From assembly GCA_964432595.1 (NCBI GenBank), contig CAYSOF010000001.1, positions 310,001 through 374,000 on the forward strand: a stretch of 64,000 nucleotides of DNA, given 5' to 3'. The position numbers and the translations under genes are program-made. The notes under the pieces were generated by a model. The model ran no database searches and was not told the origin of the DNA. It saw only the letters and a program-made list of their open reading frames with translations. Shown piece by piece: positions 61,591 through 64,000 of the stretch. This DNA comes from DASYLJ01 sp964432595 (lineage in GTDB: Bacteria > Desulfobacterota > Binatia > DP-6). The stretch's first letter is position 1; every line of letters begins with the position of its first letter.

Positions 61591-63209
61591 AGATACTCTC
61601 CTACAACCCTGGCCATGACGGCGCGTTTGCGTACGTGGAGGACGGCCGTTTGGTGTTGTCAATCGAGGCCGAGAAGGGTTCAAGATACCGACATTCGCCG
61701 CTAACTGTCCCCGACGCGTTCGACGTACTAGCCGAAGTCGAGAGTATTCCCGACGTGCTTTGCAGGGGAGGCTGGTGGCCGGGCGACTCTCCGCTCGTAG
61801 GGCGGGCCGTGGCTGACTACCGAGGTAGCGATAGCGACCGAGCGGTTCTCGGCAAGAAGCGCTTCTTGGGTAAGACCGTCGACTTCTTTTCTTCATCCCA
61901 CGAGCGCTCGCACCTTCTGTGCGCGTTCGGGATGTCTCACCTGCCAAAAGGAACACCCTGCTACGCGCTGCTTTGGGAGGGTGTCATCGGAGCATTTTAC
62001 GAGATCGATGCCGAGTTAAATGTGACGAAGGTCGGGGATGTCATGCCAGAGCCTGGCCATCGCTACGCCCTGCTCTACGCGTTAGCTGATCCGACGTTTG
62101 ACAAAAGCACCGCGCAATTCTCTCGGCTTTCTGATGCCGGAAAATTGATGGCACTGGCGTCGTTCTCGAAACGAAGCCAGCCATCGGAGGAGGAGGAGAG
62201 GCTCACCGCGTTCCTGTTGCAGGACTGCCAGCACCTCAAGATTCAACAGTGTGAAGCCCTGAAAGGGTTTCGGCACTATAACGTGGGCCTGGACGACCCC
62301 GAATTCCGCAACTTCGCAGGAATTTTCAGTGACCGCCTGTTCGACCGATTCTATCGATTCGCAACGGTGAATCTTAGGCGGGGCATGCCATTGTTGATAG
62401 CAGGCGGATGCGGGCTGAATTGCGACTGGAACACGAAGTGGAGAGAGTCAGGGTTCTTTTGCGACGTGTTCGTCCCTCCAGTCGCAAACGATTCGGGTTC
62501 AGCGATTGGCACAGCCGTCGACGCGCAGTTTCATTTCACCGGCAATCCCAAGGTCTCGTGGGATGTCTACTCCGGTCAGCATTTTCTGGCGGACGATGCT
62601 GTTGATACGACTCATTTTGATGAGTTGAAGCCGAACGTTTCGATCGTCGCCGACATGTTGGCCCGTGACCTGATCCTGGGGTGGGTGGACGGCCGTTACG
62701 AGATTGGCCCCCGTGCTCTCGGCAATCGCTCAATCTTGGCCGCGCCCTTCAAGGCCAGCACCAGAGAGCGACTGAACGTGATCAAACAGCGAGAGCAGTT
62801 CCGTCCGATTGCCCCAGCCTGTTTGGAGGATGATGCCGAAAAGTGGTTTGGATGCAGTCGCCCAAGCCCGTACATGCTTTACACCCATCGGGCCTCCACC
62901 GACGCGCTGGCGGCGGTGACCCATGTGAACCAGACTGCGCGCATTCAAACCGTTTCCTCGCTGACGAATCGGCCGCTGTTCGAGTTGCTGACGGCGTTCA
63001 AGGCACTAACCGGCTACGGGGTCCTGTGCAATACGTCTCTGAATTTCAAGAGCAAGGGTTTCATCAACACAATGACTGACCTTTCGACTTACACGTTGCA
63101 GCATCAACTTGACGGGTTTGTGGTCGAAGGAAAGATTTACATGGCGAAAGCATCCATGGGGTATCAGCAGTACGTACGCGAGGCCGAGCGCTCCCTGGCA
63201 ACGTGCTGA
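61587..63209 (+). CDS. NodU/CmcH-family O-carbamoyltransferase
   Basis: 540 residues. The N-terminal ASKHA domain begins MKILSYNPGHDGAFAYVEDG, with the conserved His pair in SSHERSHLLCAFG and LIAGGCGLNCDWNTKW. The C-terminal Sua5-like-fold domain has WVDGRYEIGPRALGNRSILA and YGVLCNTSLNFKSKGFINT. These enzymes carbamoylate a sugar hydroxyl (as in Nod factors, tobramycin or cephamycin) using carbamoyl phosphate and ATP. Its start overlaps the stop of the fusion gene. The natural acceptor is presumably the glycan made by the two upstream genes (inference from operon structure). Confidence 0.88.
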   Translation: MKILSYNPGHDGAFAYVEDGRLVLSIEAEKGSRYRHSPLTVPDAFDVLAEVESIPDVLCRGGWWPGDSPLVGRAVADYRGSDSDRAVLGKKRFLGKTVDFFSSSHERSHLLCAFGMSHLPKGTPCYALLWEGVIGAFYEIDAELNVTKVGDVMPEPGHRYALLYALADPTFDKSTAQFSRLSDAGKLMALASFSKRSQPSEEEERLTAFLLQDCQHLKIQQCEALKGFRHYNVGLDDPEFRNFAGIFSDRLFDRFYRFATVNLRRGMPLLIAGGCGLNCDWNTKWRESGFFCDVFVPPVANDSGSAIGTAVDAQFHFTGNPKVSWDVYSGQHFLADDAVDTTHFDELKPNVSIVADMLARDLILGWVDGRYEIGPRALGNRSILAAPFKASTRERLNVIKQREQFRPIAPACLEDDAEKWFGCSRPSPYMLYTHRASTDALAAVTHVNQTARIQTVSSLTNRPLFELLTAFKALTGYGVLCNTSLNFKSKGFINTMTDLSTYTLQHQLDGFVVEGKIYMAKASMGYQQYVREAERSLATC

Positions 63210-63342
63210 GCAATACCTGCCGAGTCCGTTTACTGGATGACCGCCTGCGGCGGCGAGGCCGTGCTCTCCGCCCGAAGAGTGGAACGCGCTCGAGCATCTC
63301 CTGAGCAGCATCGCGCTGGCAGACGGCTGAGCGCGACGAGCA

Positions 63343-64000
63343 TCACTCCGCGCGCGAGCGGGATGCCAGTGGTTTGCCGAGCGCCGCGATGACCACCGGA
63401 TCGCGCTCGTAGACGTCGGGCAGGAACCGCACGCGACGGTCGGCTTCCGCGGCCGCCGTCCAGTAGAGGATGAGGACGGGCACCGGCCGCTCGAGCGTGA
63501 TCGAGCGGGTCTTGCCGTTCTTCGCCGCGTCGAGGAGCGACTGCGTCGTCCACTTCGGATCGTCGAGCGCGAGCGCCGCCAGCTCGAACGGGTTCTCGAC
63601 GCGCACGCACCCGTGGCTGAACGTCCGCGTGGCCCGGTTGAACGCCGCCTTCGACGGCGTGTCGTGCAGGTAGATGTGATGGCGATTCGGCATCAGGAGC
63701 TTGATGCGTCCGAGCGCGTTCCGCGGTCCGGGCGGCTGCACCACCTGGCCGTTCACCATCGCGTAGCCCTTGCGCTGCAGATACCCGGGATCGCCGCGCA
63801 TGGCGGGGCCGATCTCCTTCTTCATGATGCCGGGCGGGATGGTCCACGTCGGGTTCAGCACGATCGTCCGCATGTCGGCGCGGAAGCTCGGCGTCTGCGT
63901 GAACCGATCGCCGACGATGACGCGCGTCTCCCAAATGGGCACCTCGCGGTCCACGACCGCCAGGCGGTAGCCGGCGACGTTGACGAGGACGAAGCGCTCC
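63343..64000 (-). CDS. L,D-transpeptidase (YkuD domain), N-terminus beyond the window
   Basis: The frame is open through the right edge (ERFVLVNVAGYRLAVVDREV), so only the catalytic C-terminal part is seen, about 219 residues. The YkuD core has VIVGDRFTQTPSF, HHIYLHDTPSKAAFN and the active-site motif FSHGCVRVENPFELA with the nucleophilic Cys. LVNVAGYRLAVV resembles the YcbB/LdtD type, which makes 3-3 crosslinks in peptidoglycan. GC content is again like the rest of the window, marking the end of the low-GC island. Confidence 0.88.
   Translation of the reverse strand, partial: ERFVLVNVAGYRLAVVDREVPIWETRVIVGDRFTQTPSFRADMRTIVLNPTWTIPPGIMKKEIGPAMRGDPGYLQRKGYAMVNGQVVQPPGPRNALGRIKLLMPNRHHIYLHDTPSKAAFNRATRTFSHGCVRVENPFELAALALDDPKWTTQSLLDAAKNGKTRSITLERPVPVLILYWTAAAEADRRVRFLPDVYERDPVVIAALGKPLASRSRAE

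Larger units (their letters stand above)
57797..63220. mobile_element. Candidate genomic island beginning at a tRNA-Gly 3' half
   Basis: The left edge is a tRNA-Gly(CCC) 3' half, a classic integration-site scar. To its right, base composition drops visibly and codon use includes many A/T-ending codons, in contrast to flanking genes. The cargo is three coupled glycan-modification genes. Composition returns to host type at the L,D-transpeptidase gene. No integrase gene and no second tRNA copy were found in the window, so it may be a degenerate island or extend differently than drawn. Confidence 0.5.

Overview
The window is high-GC, gene-dense bacterial DNA with about fifty protein genes. No complete rRNA or tRNA gene, transposase, integrase or CRISPR array was seen. 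Several features recall uncultured Binatota-like or other deltaproteobacterial-grade soil lineages: many exported proteins ending in the same lineage-type beta domain, flavin/F420-type oxidoreductases, a methanethiol oxidase, and diverse acyl-CoA, amidohydrolase and alpha/beta-hydrolase genes. That taxonomic placement is inference from gene content, not a measured assignment.

Layout. 1-10.9 kb: exported proteins (a truncated beta-propeller protein, a very large sedolisin-type protease with Ig-like and propeller modules, an NHL propeller protein, a Thr-linker protein) and a decapitated TetR gene. 11-14.7 kb: PfkB kinase and LLM oxidoreductase, divergent from an acyl-CoA dehydrogenase. 14.7-17.1 kb: a segment bounded by exact 36-bp copies of the acyl-CoA dehydrogenase 3' end, holding a broken small lipoprotein, an exported protein and a gene remnant. 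17.3-20.5 kb: three more exported proteins, one with an HtaA-like domain. 20.6-23.7 kb: TetR divergent from a translationally coupled hydrolase-amidohydrolase pair, then a YCII protein. 23.8-30.2 kb: GH39-like exported protein, exported PIMT, hydrolase, sulfatase, DoxX.

30.2-34.8 kb is a regulatory locus. A type II NADH dehydrogenase gene is coupled to a zinc-finger anti-sigma-like gene. Divergent from it is a GAF-PAS-AAA sigma-54 activator, followed by a near-consensus sigma-54 promoter in front of an ECF sigma factor that carries an N-terminal STAS domain without the phosphorylatable serine. The likely logic is activator -> sigma-54 -> ECF factor, with the zinc-finger protein as a possible antagonist.

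34.7-51 kb: formamidase/TolB-N lipoprotein pair, frameshifted esterase, deazaflavin-type reductase, MHS transporter with a 30-residue upstream ORF, exported proteins, a methanethiol oxidase-SCO operon, LLM oxidoreductase, amidohydrolase, a giant FG-GAP protein and a thioredoxin-NhaA fusion. 51-57.8 kb: TetR-hydroxylase pair, serine hydrolase, and a creD-creB-creC-like operon preceded by 11-bp-spaced direct repeats.

57.8-63.2 kb looks like a small genomic island. It starts at the 3' half of a tRNA-Gly(CCC) gene and carries three translationally coupled genes of clearly lower GC: a DXD glycosyltransferase, a GT25/sulfotransferase-like/GH16 fusion protein, and a NodU/CmcH-type O-carbamoyltransferase. 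Together they suggest synthesis and decoration of a surface glycan. An L,D-transpeptidase gene with host-like GC runs off the right end.
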